64,000 nucleotides of DNA from Oribacterium sp. C9 (GTDB lineage: Bacteria; Bacillota; Clostridia; Lachnospirales; Lachnospiraceae): the NCBI RefSeq assembly GCF_002007235.1, contig NZ_MUHW01000020.1, positions 1 through 64,000 of the forward strand, in the 5' to 3' direction. Below, piece after piece: positions 51,592 through 60,310 of this stretch. The notes beneath the pieces are model-generated. The model worked only from the letters and a program-made list of their open reading frames with translations, was not told where the DNA came from and did no database searches. The position numbers and the translations under genes were made by a program. The stretch's first letter is position 1, and each line of letters opens with the position of its first letter.

Positions 51592-52986
51592 ATGTTAAAC
51601 AATAGACCCGATTTAGATGACAAGAAAAGCGCTGTTTCTGAAACAGCACCTGTTTACAATACTATCACCCAGGGTGTGATGTGGAAGTCTCTGATCTTTT
51701 ATGTCATGCCTTTAATTATGGGTACTTTTTTTCAGCAGCTCTACAACACTGTAGATGCTGTTGTGGTCGGAAGATTTGTGGGCAAGGAGGCATTATCCGC
51801 AGTCGGCGGAACCGCAGCCATCCTTGTCAATGTCTTCGTAGGCTTTTTCGTGGGCGTCTCCTCCGGTGCGGGAGTTGTGGTCGCCCAGTATTTCGGTGCC
51901 AAGGATGAGGAGAATGTGCATCATTCGGTGCATACTGCCATCATGCTTTCCATCGTAAGCGGGGCTATCCTTACCTTCATCGGCTTTTTCATGATGCCGG
52001 TCTTCACCGTATGGATGAAGACTCCCGGGGATGTCCTGAATCTCACCATCACATATCTCCGTATCTATTCCCTCGGCATGATCCCTAACCTCATATACAA
52101 CATGGGCTCAGGCATACTTCGGGCAGTGGGAGATTCCAAGCGACCGCTTTATTTCCTCATAGTATCCTGCGTCACCAACATCATTCTGGATATACTGTTC
52201 GTTTTGAAGCTTAACCTCGGAGTCGTTGGCGTAGCCATAGCTACAGTACTCTGCCAGATCATAAGTGCCTTGCTGGTGATCTATACATTAACAAGGGTAA
52301 AAGAGAGCTATCATCTGACACCGTCCATGCTCAGCTTTAAAAAGCGTCAGCTCATGCGCATACTTTCCATCGGCATCCCGGCAGGCGTACAGTCACTTAT
52401 GTACTCCCTGTCCAATGTCTTCATACAGACAGCCATCAACGAATTCGGCACTGATGCTGTTGCAGCCTGGGCGGCATATGCGAAGATCGACGCTCTCTAC
52501 TGGATGGTCATAAGCTCCTTCGGAATAGGTGTCACCACCTTCGTAGGGCAGAACTACGGTGCCCGCATATACAAGCGCGTGCGTCAATGCGTACGTCAGA
52601 GTGCCGTCATCATGAGCATCATAACCATCGCATTTACAGTTATCTTTTACAAATGGGGAGCCCTTGCCTTCCATCTGTTCACCACTGACCTGAATGTCAT
52701 GAAAATAGGCGAAGTTATGCTTCATTACCTCACGCCTTTCTATATAACCTACACCGCCATAGAGCTTCTCTCCGGATCTCTCCGTGGTATGGGAGACAGC
52801 CTAAGGCCGATGCTTATATCAGTGCTTGGTATCTGCGTTCTTCGTATCTCCTGGATAATGATCGCTGTTCCCATCTGGCACCGCATAGAGACCATCGAGG
52901 CAAGCTATCCGCTCACATGGATAACCACTTCACTTATGTTCATGGTCTATTATTTCTGGTATGTAAACAAGCGACATATACGGTGA
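51592..52986 (+). CDS. MATE-family efflux transporter
   Basis: The 464-residue protein has 12 predicted membrane helices and the MATE signature of two repeated halves (VMPLIMGTFFQQLYNTVDAVVVG at the start, IGIPAGVQSLMYSLSNVFIQ at about 300). Family members export cationic drugs or metabolites with Na+ or H+. I chose ATG 51592, which has AAGGTG upstream and starts at the normal distance from the first helix; a longer frame to 51457 overlaps rsmH and has no family resemblance. The substrate is not known. Confidence 0.93.
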   Translation: MLNNRPDLDDKKSAVSETAPVYNTITQGVMWKSLIFYVMPLIMGTFFQQLYNTVDAVVVGRFVGKEALSAVGGTAAILVNVFVGFFVGVSSGAGVVVAQYFGAKDEENVHHSVHTAIMLSIVSGAILTFIGFFMMPVFTVWMKTPGDVLNLTITYLRIYSLGMIPNLIYNMGSGILRAVGDSKRPLYFLIVSCVTNIILDILFVLKLNLGVVGVAIATVLCQIISALLVIYTLTRVKESYHLTPSMLSFKKRQLMRILSIGIPAGVQSLMYSLSNVFIQTAINEFGTDAVAAWAAYAKIDALYWMVISSFGIGVTTFVGQNYGARIYKRVRQCVRQSAVIMSIITIAFTVIFYKWGALAFHLFTTDLNVMKIGEVMLHYLTPFYITYTAIELLSGSLRGMGDSLRPMLISVLGICVLRISWIMIAVPIWHRIETIEASYPLTWITTSLMFMVYYFWYVNKRHIR

Positions 52987-53021
52987 TGAATATTGCACAG
53001 AACTGTATGCCACGGGCACTT

Positions 53022-53071
53022 TAATCTAAAGTTGACATCTTATATAAGTAAAACTATACTTTTTTAGATTA
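53022..53071 (+). promoter_or_regulatory. Promoter flanked by a perfect inverted repeat
   Basis: TTGACA (53032-53037), a 17-bp spacer and TATACT (53055-53060) form a near-consensus promoter. TAATCTAAA (53022-53030) and TTTAGATTA (53063-53071) are perfect inverted copies that bracket it, with centres about 41 bp apart. A regulator bound at both arms could loop or block the promoter. The next gene starts about 100 bp downstream. Confidence 0.7.
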
Positions 53072-53168
53072 TGCAAGAACCATACAGGATATAACTGCTC
53101 ATCCATGTGCTTTGAGCGGTTCAAAGGAATCCGTCAGGATTCGATCTTTATAAGGGAGTACACAACAT

Positions 53169-54653
53169 ATGTTTAAAAAAGGTTTTGACAATGACAAGTA
53201 TCTGAAGATGCAATCTGAACATATCAGAGAGCGTATTTCAAAGTTCGGAGGAAAGCTTTATCTCGAGTTCGGAGGAAAGCTCTTCGATGATTATCACGCT
53301 TCCAGAGTTCTTCCGGGCTTCCAGCCTGACAGTAAGATCCGCATGCTCACCCAGTTAAAGGAGGATGTAGAGATCGTTGTTGTTATCAATGCCGGCGATA
53401 TTGAGAAAAACAAGGTAAGAGGAGATCTGGGAATCACCTATGATATGGATGTTCTCCGTCTCATCGACGCCTTCAGAAGCTACGGTCTTTTCGTAGGCTC
53501 TGTTGTACTCACAAGATTTGACGGTCAGGAGAGTGCCATCGCATACCAGAAGAAGCTTGAGAGCCTCGGGGTAAAGGTATATCGTCATTATCCTATTCAG
53601 GGATATCCCGGAAACCTTCCTCTCATCATCAGTGATGAAGGCTTCGGAAAGAACGAATATATACAGACCAGCCATTCACTCGTTGTAGTTACAGCTCCCG
53701 GTCCGGGATCAGGAAAGATGGCTGTATGTCTTTCACAGCTCTATCAGGAGAACAAGCATGGTGTGAAGGCAGGATATGCGAAGTTCGAGACATTCCCTAT
53801 CTGGAATATCCCTCTCAAGCACCCTGTAAACCTTGCATACGAGGCTGCCACCGCAGACCTTAACGATGTAAACATGATCGATCCTTACCACCTCGAGGCT
53901 TACGGCAAGACTACCGTAAACTACAACCGTGATGTGGAGGTATTCCCTGTACTTAATGCCATGTTCCAGCGCATCTACGGAGAGTCTCCGTATAAGTCAC
54001 CTACAGACATGGGCGTAAACATGGCAGGCTACGGAATCGTTGATGATGACAACTGCTGTTATGCATCACGTCAGGAGATAATCCGCCGCTACTATACAGC
54101 CCTTTGCAATCACAGAAAGGGTGACGGTTCACAGCAGGTCATCGACAAGCTGCAGCTTCTCATGGAGCAGGCCGGGATCACCACAGACGCAAGACCTGTC
54201 ATCGCCGCTGCAAAGCAGAAGGCTGAGCTTACAGGTGAACCTGCCGCAGCCATTGAGCTTTCAGACGGAACAGTAGTTACCGGAAAGACCTCAACTCTTC
54301 TCGGTGCATGCTCAGCCATGCTTTTAAATGCTCTCAAGGTTCTCGGCGGAATCGAGGATTCTGTGAACCTTATTTCCAGAGAGATCATCGAGCCTATACA
54401 GCACCTGAAGACAGAGCATCTCGGAAATCATAACCCTCGTCTTCACACAGATGAGATCCTTATCGCTCTTACCATCTGTGCAACCACAGATGAAAATGCC
54501 GAAAAGGCCATGCAGCAGCTTGAAAAGCTCAAGGGATGTGAGGTACACAGCTCAGTTATCATTTCAGAGGTAGATGCACGTACCTTCAAGAAGCTGGGTG
54601 TCAATGTTACATGCGAGCCGCAGTACCAGACATCAAAGCTTTTCCACAACTGA
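53169..54653 (+). CDS. DUF1846 protein
   Basis: The 494-residue cytoplasmic protein matches DUF1846, a conserved family of Firmicutes whose structures resemble P-loop or Rossmann-like folds. Recognisable segments are KFGGKLYLEFGGKLFDDYHA at about residues 27-46, VVTAPGPGSGKMAV (about 180-193, a P-loop-like segment) and FPIWNIPLKHPVNLAYEAAT (about 217-236). The function is unknown; a nucleotide-binding role is suggested by the GPGSGK loop. It has a strong promoter bracketed by an inverted repeat, SD AAGGGAG, and codon bias of a well-expressed gene. Confidence 0.9.
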   Translation: MFKKGFDNDKYLKMQSEHIRERISKFGGKLYLEFGGKLFDDYHASRVLPGFQPDSKIRMLTQLKEDVEIVVVINAGDIEKNKVRGDLGITYDMDVLRLIDAFRSYGLFVGSVVLTRFDGQESAIAYQKKLESLGVKVYRHYPIQGYPGNLPLIISDEGFGKNEYIQTSHSLVVVTAPGPGSGKMAVCLSQLYQENKHGVKAGYAKFETFPIWNIPLKHPVNLAYEAATADLNDVNMIDPYHLEAYGKTTVNYNRDVEVFPVLNAMFQRIYGESPYKSPTDMGVNMAGYGIVDDDNCCYASRQEIIRRYYTALCNHRKGDGSQQVIDKLQLLMEQAGITTDARPVIAAAKQKAELTGEPAAAIELSDGTVVTGKTSTLLGACSAMLLNALKVLGGIEDSVNLISREIIEPIQHLKTEHLGNHNPRLHTDEILIALTICATTDENAEKAMQQLEKLKGCEVHSSVIISEVDARTFKKLGVNVTCEPQYQTSKLFHN

Positions 54654-54677
54654 TAAAACACCTTAAAAGCTATTACA

Positions 54678-54706
54678 TTGCCCACGACTTTTACTTGTGA
54701 TAGAAT
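54678..54706 (+). promoter_or_regulatory. Predicted promoter of the pyrH-frr cluster
   Basis: TTGCCC (54678-54683), a 17-bp spacer and TAGAAT (54701-54706) stand about 45 bp before pyrH. Confidence 0.65.
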
Positions 54707-54750
54707 TAATTAAGCCGCAGGTTTTATCAGGCGGCGGAATGGAGATTTAT

Positions 54751-55455
54751 ATGTCAGAAAAACGTAGAGTTATGCTGAAGTTATCCGGCGAGGCTCTTGC
54801 CGGCGAGAAGCACTTCGGTTTTGACGATGACACCATAAGAGAGGTAGCTCAGGAGGTTAAGTCCGCAGTAGACGAAGGTGTAGAGATCGCCATCGTTATC
54901 GGCGGAGGTAATTTCTGGAGAGGTCGCCAGTCTGAGGCCGTAGACAGATACAAAGCCGATCAGGTGGGGATCCTCGCTACAGTTATGAACTGTATCTATG
55001 TATCAGAGATCTTCCGCACTCAGGGTATGAAGACCATGGTCATGTCATCCATACAGATCGGAGATATGGCAGAACTTTTCAATAAAGACAAGGCATTAAA
55101 GGCTATGTCAGAGGGAACTGTTGTATTCTGTGCAGGCGGAACAGGCCATCCTTATTTCTCAACCGATACAGGCGTCGTACTTCGTGCCGTAGAGCTTGAG
55201 TGTGCCGAGATCCTTCTTGCAAAGGCTATCGACGGAGTTTACGATTCAGATCCTAAGGTAAATCCTGATGCGAAAAAGTTCGACGAGCTTTCCATCCAGG
55301 AGGTTGTGGACAAGCGTCTCGGAGTCATCGACCTTGCAGCTTCTGTAATCTGTATGGAGAACCACATGCCGCTGGCTATTTTCTCACTTAACGAGAAGCA
55401 CGGCATCGCAAACGCTCTTAAGGGCAGGATCACAGGAACCAGAGTTACAGCTTAA
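54751..55455 (+). CDS. pyrH: UMP kinase
   Basis: The 234-residue amino-acid-kinase-fold enzyme phosphorylates UMP to UDP. The start is ATG 54751 behind GGAG; the longer frame from 54697 starts at the promoter -10 region and is unlikely. KLSGEALAG (residues 8-16) and IVIGGGNFWRG (about 49-59) are diagnostic, and GGTGHPYFSTDT (about 130-141) is the ATP and UMP contact region. It heads the string pyrH-frr-uppS-cdsA-dxr-rseP-ispG-polC found across Firmicutes. Confidence 0.96.
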   Translation: MSEKRRVMLKLSGEALAGEKHFGFDDDTIREVAQEVKSAVDEGVEIAIVIGGGNFWRGRQSEAVDRYKADQVGILATVMNCIYVSEIFRTQGMKTMVMSSIQIGDMAELFNKDKALKAMSEGTVVFCAGGTGHPYFSTDTGVVLRAVELECAEILLAKAIDGVYDSDPKVNPDAKKFDELSIQEVVDKRLGVIDLAASVICMENHMPLAIFSLNEKHGIANALKGRITGTRVTA

Positions 55456-55566
55456 GGCGGATTTTAAAGTACGGATAGTTTTCTGCCCGTCATTCCGGAT
55501 TTCATTTATATGAGCCCGGTCGGAAAATACAAAAACTTTTCAACATATATAACGGAGGACTATATT

Positions 55567-56121
55567 ATGGATGATCAATTTACTATCTACATCGAAAAGA
55601 TGCACAAGACTCACGACAATCTCATGTCTGAGCTCGCTACCATTCGTGCAGGCCGTGCGAACCCACACGTTCTTGACCGTATCATGGTAGATTACTACGG
55701 AACACCTACACCTATCCAGCAGGTAGGAAACGTTTCTGTTCCGGAGGCACGTCTTATCCAGATCCAGCCATGGGACAAGACCTTACTCAAGGAGATCGAG
55801 AAGGCTATCAACATGTCTGAACTCGGCATCAACCCTACAAATGACGGAACAGTTATCCGCCTTGTATTCCCAGAGCTTACAGAGGAAAGACGTAAAGAGC
55901 TTACAAAGGATGTTAAGAAGAAGGGTGAGGAAGCAAAGATCGCCATTCGTAATATCCGTCGTGACGCCATGGATCTCGCAAAGAAGCTCGAGAAGTCTTC
56001 AGAGATGACAGAGGATGACCTTACACGTGCTACAAAGGACATTCAGGAGCTCACAGATCATATGTGCGAGAAGATCGACAAGTCTGTTGAAGCAAAGAAC
56101 AAGGAACTCATGACAGTCTGA
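55567..56121 (+). CDS. frr: Ribosome recycling factor
   Basis: The 184-residue factor splits post-termination ribosomes together with EF-G. It has the three-helix-bundle pattern with TIRAGRANPHVLDRI (about residues 25-40), VSVPEARLIQIQPWDK (about 62-77) and KKLEKSSEMTEDDLTR near the end. Start ATG 55567 follows GGAGG by eight bases; the frame upstream to 55510 is leader. It ends one base before uppS, implying coupled translation. Confidence 0.97.
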   Translation: MDDQFTIYIEKMHKTHDNLMSELATIRAGRANPHVLDRIMVDYYGTPTPIQQVGNVSVPEARLIQIQPWDKTLLKEIEKAINMSELGINPTNDGTVIRLVFPELTEERRKELTKDVKKKGEEAKIAIRNIRRDAMDLAKKLEKSSEMTEDDLTRATKDIQELTDHMCEKIDKSVEAKNKELMTV

Positions 56122-56122
56122 T

Positions 56123-56875
56123 ATGGAAAACATTAACGATATCATAGATAACGAAGGGCGCAATATCCCTGACCACATTGCCATCATCCTTGACGGAAAC
56201 GGCAGATGGGCGGAGCGCAAAGGACTCCCCAGAGCCCTCGGACACAAGCAGGGCTGTGAGACCCTTGAAGCTATAATAGGTGACTGCGCAAAGCTCGGAG
56301 TCAAGTATCTTACGGTCTACGGTTTTTCAACCGAGAACTGGAAGAGATCTGCAGAAGAGGTCGGAGCCCTCATGAAGCTTTTCCGTTTTTATATAACGAA
56401 GCTTCTTAAGGTAGCCAATGAGCACAATGTTCGTCTTCGTATGATAGGTGAACGCAGCAGATTTGATGCCGACATCCAGGAAGGCATCGAAACTCTCGAA
56501 GAAAAAACAAAAGACAACACCGGAATGACCTTCGTCTTTGCTGTAAACTACGGTTCCAGGGACGAGATCGTAAGAGCTGTCAGAAAATATACTTTGGAAG
56601 CTCTCAGATCCGGAAAGACAGAGGAAGAGATAGAAGCTCTTACCGAGCAGGAGTTTTCAGCTTATCTCGATACTGCGGGCATGCCTGATCCGGATCTCGT
56701 TATCAGATCTTCCGGAGAGTTCCGCATTTCCAATTATCTGCTCTGGCAGAGCGCATACACAGAGTACTATATAACTCCTGTGCTCTGGCCTGATTTCAAC
56801 AAGGCAGAATTACTCAAGGCCATCGACGATTTCAACGGTCGTGAACGTCGTTTCGGCGGGAGATTAAAAAAATAA
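56123..56875 (+). CDS. uppS: Isoprenyl transferase (undecaprenyl-PP synthase)
   Basis: The 250-residue cis-prenyltransferase makes the C55 lipid carrier for cell-wall synthesis. The P-loop-like diphosphate site is HIAIILDGNGRWAERKG (about residues 18-34), with Asp in DGNGRW catalytic; YGFSTENWKR and the C-terminal PDLVIRSSGEFRISNYLLWQ complete the family pattern. It starts one base after frr stops; a GAGATCGACAAG-type region within frr could serve as ribosome site, but no strong SD is visible. Confidence 0.95.
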   Translation: MENINDIIDNEGRNIPDHIAIILDGNGRWAERKGLPRALGHKQGCETLEAIIGDCAKLGVKYLTVYGFSTENWKRSAEEVGALMKLFRFYITKLLKVANEHNVRLRMIGERSRFDADIQEGIETLEEKTKDNTGMTFVFAVNYGSRDEIVRAVRKYTLEALRSGKTEEEIEALTEQEFSAYLDTAGMPDPDLVIRSSGEFRISNYLLWQSAYTEYYITPVLWPDFNKAELLKAIDDFNGRERRFGGRLKK

Positions 56876-56883
56876 TCATTGAC

Positions 56884-56922
56884 ACAGGCTTCTTTTACAT
56901 ATGAAAAAGAAGCCTGTCTTTA
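56884..56922 (+). terminator. Weak terminator or hairpin after uppS
   Basis: A perfect 13-bp stem ACAGGCTTCTTTT/AAAAGAAGCCTGT is followed by only CTTTAG, so it may end transcription partly or protect the mRNA 3' end. Confidence 0.6.
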
Positions 56923-57009
56923 GTATAAAAAATTATAGTAGAAGGCAATCATGACTGTCCCGCCTATGTGCAGTTAAATAGACATTGCTGTATATGAAAG
57001 CTTAGAAAA

Positions 57010-57864
57010 ATGACTGAGAATTTGAAAAAAGATCAAAATGAAAAAAAGATGAGTTCCTTCGTCACACGTCTTATCAGTGGCATCATACTGGTGCTGTGTG
57101 CTGTGGTGATAGTTCCCTTAGGAGGACTCCCTCTTTTTCTCCTTACATTTATCATTTCCATGATAGGGCTTTTTGAGCTCTACAGAGTATTCGGTATAGA
57201 AAAACGGTCCCTTGGTCTGGTCGGATACCTCACAACCATATCCTACTATGTGATAGTGTGGTTCAACAGAAACGAGTATTTCACTCTTATGGTGGTTCTG
57301 AGCCTGATGGCGCTCATGGCATTTTACGTGATCACATATCCTACCTACAAGATATCCACAGTAGCAAAGGCTTTTATGTCCGTATGCTACGCCGGAATCA
57401 TGATGAGCTACCTTTATCAGACCAGAGTCATGCCTGACGGAGCTTATCTCGTCTGGCTTATTTTCCTTGCCAGCTGGGGTTCCGACACCTGTGCGTACTG
57501 TGCCGGCATGCTTTTCGGAAAGCATAAGATGACTCCTATACTGAGCCCTAAAAAGACCATTGAAGGCGCTATAGGCGGAGTTCTGGGGACAGCACTTTTA
57601 GGCTTCATATACGCCACCATATTCAGAAACCGTTTCACTTTTATCATGAACCCGGGAGCCACCTGCGCCATAGCCTGCAGTATCGGAGCCCTTATTTCCA
57701 TGGTGGGTGACCTGACAGCATCAGGTATCAAAAGAGATTATTCAGTTAAGGATTACGGAACACTCATTCCCGGTCACGGCGGAATCATGGACAGATTCGA
57801 TTCCCTGATCTTCACAGCCCCGGCAGTGTTCTTTGCTTTATCCTTCTTTAACATATCAGCTTAA
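57010..57864 (+). CDS. cdsA: Phosphatidate cytidylyltransferase
   Basis: The 284-residue membrane enzyme converts phosphatidate and CTP to CDP-diacylglycerol. It has about eight hydrophobic helices and the CDS signature near the C terminus: SPKKTIEGAIGG (about residues 178-189), GDLTASGIKRDYSVKDYG (about 234-251) and IPGHGGIMDRFDSL (about 254-267), whose Asp residues bind metal. The start ATG has no strong SD, but the family begins about there. The 3' end overlaps an upstream extension of the dxr frame but not dxr itself. Confidence 0.95.
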   Translation: MTENLKKDQNEKKMSSFVTRLISGIILVLCAVVIVPLGGLPLFLLTFIISMIGLFELYRVFGIEKRSLGLVGYLTTISYYVIVWFNRNEYFTLMVVLSLMALMAFYVITYPTYKISTVAKAFMSVCYAGIMMSYLYQTRVMPDGAYLVWLIFLASWGSDTCAYCAGMLFGKHKMTPILSPKKTIEGAIGGVLGTALLGFIYATIFRNRFTFIMNPGATCAIACSIGALISMVGDLTASGIKRDYSVKDYGTLIPGHGGIMDRFDSLIFTAPAVFFALSFFNISA

Positions 57865-57883
57865 CAAATGGAGATTCACTAAA

Positions 57884-59041
57884 ATGAGAAATTTAGTCAT
57901 TCTTGGATCTACAGGTTCCATCGGTACACAGACCATCGATGTAATCAAGGATGATCCTGAGATAAAGGTCACAGGTCTCGCAGTTTACGGCTCTGTGGAT
58001 AAACTTAAGGAGCAGGTTGAAAAGCTGCATCCGGAAGCTGTCTGTATCTACGATACGGAAAAGGCAGAGGCATTTAAAGCCTATGGACTTCCTGTCAGAG
58101 TCCTTTCCGGTATGGACGGTCTCATAGAGATCGCCACCATGGAAAGCTGTGATGAGGTTGTTGTTTCTGTAGTAGGTATGATAGGTATCAGACCTACCAT
58201 CGCAGCCCTTAAGGCAAAGAAGAGAGTCGCCCTTGCCAACAAGGAAACTCTTGTATGTGCCGGGCACATCATCATGCCTCTCGCAGCAGAATGCGGTATC
58301 GAAATAAAGCCTATAGACTCTGAGCACAGTGCCATCTGGCAGTCACTCACAGGAGAACCTCACAATCGAATAGAGCAGATACTCCTTACCGCTTCAGGCG
58401 GACCCTTCAGAGGAAAGAAGAGAGAGGAGCTTCGCGGTAAGACCAAGGAGGATGCATTGAAACACCCTAACTGGGCAATGGGCAGAAAGATAACCATCGA
58501 TTCCTCCACCATGGTCAACAAGGGGCTCGAAGTCCTTGAGGCTCACTGGCTCTTCGATGTTCCTGTGGACATGATAAAGGTTGTGGTCCAGCCACAGTCC
58601 ATCGTTCATTCAGCCGTACAGTATGTTGACGGTTCTGTAAAGGCTCAGCTGGGGCTTCCGGATATGCGCATACCTATCGAGTACGCTCTCTACGCACCTG
58701 ACCGTCATCCGCTTCCCGAGGACAGAAGACTTGACCTTGCAGAGCTTGCCAGACTGACATTTGAGGATCCTGACATGGATACCTTCAAGGGTCTCGCCCT
58801 CGGATACCGTGCAGGAAGAGCCGGCGGCTCCATGCCTACTGTTTACAATGCAGCAAACGAAGAGGCTGTTGCCATGTTCCTTGAGGACCGAATAGATTTC
58901 CTTGAGATCGCAGATGTCATAGAGGAAGCCATGGACGCCCACGAGAAAGACATTATCCCGGAGCCCACTCTGGAGGAGATCCTCTCCATAGAGCAGTGGG
59001 CAAGAAATTATGTAAAGACCAACTCGAAGATCGTGAGATAA
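57884..59041 (+). CDS. dxr: 1-deoxy-D-xylulose-5-phosphate reductoisomerase
   Basis: The 385-residue enzyme catalyses the first committed step of the MEP isoprenoid pathway with NADPH and a metal. NADPH loop LGSTGSIGTQT is at residues 6-16, ANKETLVCAG near 122, the metal site DSEHSAIWQ near 147, and SGGPFRG and HPNWAMGRKITIDSSTMVNKG follow. The start ATG 57884 follows GGAG; the reading frame further upstream overlaps cdsA. With ispG nearby, the MEP pathway is clearly used by this organism. Confidence 0.97.
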   Translation: MRNLVILGSTGSIGTQTIDVIKDDPEIKVTGLAVYGSVDKLKEQVEKLHPEAVCIYDTEKAEAFKAYGLPVRVLSGMDGLIEIATMESCDEVVVSVVGMIGIRPTIAALKAKKRVALANKETLVCAGHIIMPLAAECGIEIKPIDSEHSAIWQSLTGEPHNRIEQILLTASGGPFRGKKREELRGKTKEDALKHPNWAMGRKITIDSSTMVNKGLEVLEAHWLFDVPVDMIKVVVQPQSIVHSAVQYVDGSVKAQLGLPDMRIPIEYALYAPDRHPLPEDRRLDLAELARLTFEDPDMDTFKGLALGYRAGRAGGSMPTVYNAANEEAVAMFLEDRIDFLEIADVIEEAMDAHEKDIIPEPTLEEILSIEQWARNYVKTNSKIVR

Positions 59042-59115
59042 AACCAAATTTATTTTCCATTTCTTAGAGCAGGAATTGAGGCGACTCCAGGCCGCCTTTA
59101 TAGAGGAGTGATAAT

Positions 59116-60306
59116 TTGAGTATAATCGTAGCCATACTTGGATTAAGTTTTTTAATATTCTTTCATGAGCTTGGACACTTTCTGGCAGCAAAGATCTGCC
59201 ACGTGGGTGTCCTTGAGTTTTCAATCGGAATGGGACCCAGACTAATAAGCCGTGTATGGAAAAACACACGCTATTCCCTGAAGCTCCTCCCCATAGGAGG
59301 AAGCTGCGCCATGCTTGGAGAGGATGCCGCAGGCTCCGGGGATTTCTCAACCGCTGAGGGAAAGGAGCTTTCAGAGCTCGAGGGGGATCCAATCATAGAT
59401 TATGATGGCGTCCGCTTCCGAAAATCCGAGATAGAAAAATACAATTTCCAGAAAAAGCCCGCACCGCAGAGATTCTTTATCTGTATAGCCGGTGTTCTGA
59501 ACAACTTCATCCTTGCTGTGATCCTTGCGGGAGTAATAGTTTTTTTCTGCGGATATGACAACCTGTACGTGGCTGTTCCATCAGAGGGAAATATCGCCTC
59601 GGAGAACGGCTTCGAGAACGGAGATGCCTTCAGATCCATAGGCTTCCACGGTAAAGGACAGTCCTTCACCCCGGGATACAGAGATCTCTATATCTGGAGC
59701 TATGTGAATTCAGAGGACTTCGATGACTCCACAATGCTTGATGCGGTAGTCATCCGAAACGGAGAGAAGAAGACTGTTACCTTCAAGCCTCATTTTGATG
59801 AAACTAAAGAAAAATACGTGCTGGGACTAAGCTTCTACAATGGAAGATATGCCGCCGGTAATCTTTATGAGTTTTTAACAGATACATTTTACGAAGTAAG
59901 ATATAATGTAAACATTGTCATACAGAGCCTTAGGCTGATCGCGAAAGGCAGGGTGCAGCGGCATGAGGTCATGGGTCCTGTCGGTACCGTCACTGTTATG
60001 GGTAACACAGTGGAGCGCTCAACGAAGTATGGTATGTTCAATGCTTTCCTCGTGCTTCTGGAGCTCCTCGTCATGATCTCATCAAATCTCGGCATCATGA
60101 ACCTGCTCCCCATACCTGCACTGGACGGCGGAAGGCTTATATTCATTTCCGTCGAGATGCTTTGCAGAAGGAAGCTTGATCCTTCGATCGAGGACCGCAT
60201 AAATCAGGCCGGAATGATGGCTCTTCTGGTGCTTATGGCACTTATCATGTCAAATGACATATGGAATATATTCTCAGGCGCCTACGCGTCTTTCATTGGA
60301 GGTTAG
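59116..60306 (+). CDS. rseP: RseP-type site-2 metalloprotease
   Basis: The 396-residue intramembrane zinc protease has the HELGH active site at residues 18-22 in the first helix, a PDZ-like middle part (about 130-260) and the second metal Asp in LLPIPALDGGRL (about 332-343). Three to four membrane helices are visible. Residues about 73-115 (GEDAAGSGDFSTAEGKELSELEG) are an acidic insert between helix one and the PDZ part. The start is TTG 59116 behind GAGGAG. The protein likely cleaves an anti-sigma factor or signal-peptide remnants. Confidence 0.94.
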   Translation: MSIIVAILGLSFLIFFHELGHFLAAKICHVGVLEFSIGMGPRLISRVWKNTRYSLKLLPIGGSCAMLGEDAAGSGDFSTAEGKELSELEGDPIIDYDGVRFRKSEIEKYNFQKKPAPQRFFICIAGVLNNFILAVILAGVIVFFCGYDNLYVAVPSEGNIASENGFENGDAFRSIGFHGKGQSFTPGYRDLYIWSYVNSEDFDDSTMLDAVVIRNGEKKTVTFKPHFDETKEKYVLGLSFYNGRYAAGNLYEFLTDTFYEVRYNVNIVIQSLRLIAKGRVQRHEVMGPVGTVTVMGNTVERSTKYGMFNAFLVLLELLVMISSNLGIMNLLPIPALDGGRLIFISVEMLCRRKLDPSIEDRINQAGMMALLVLMALIMSNDIWNIFSGAYASFIGG

Positions 60307-60310
60307 AAAA

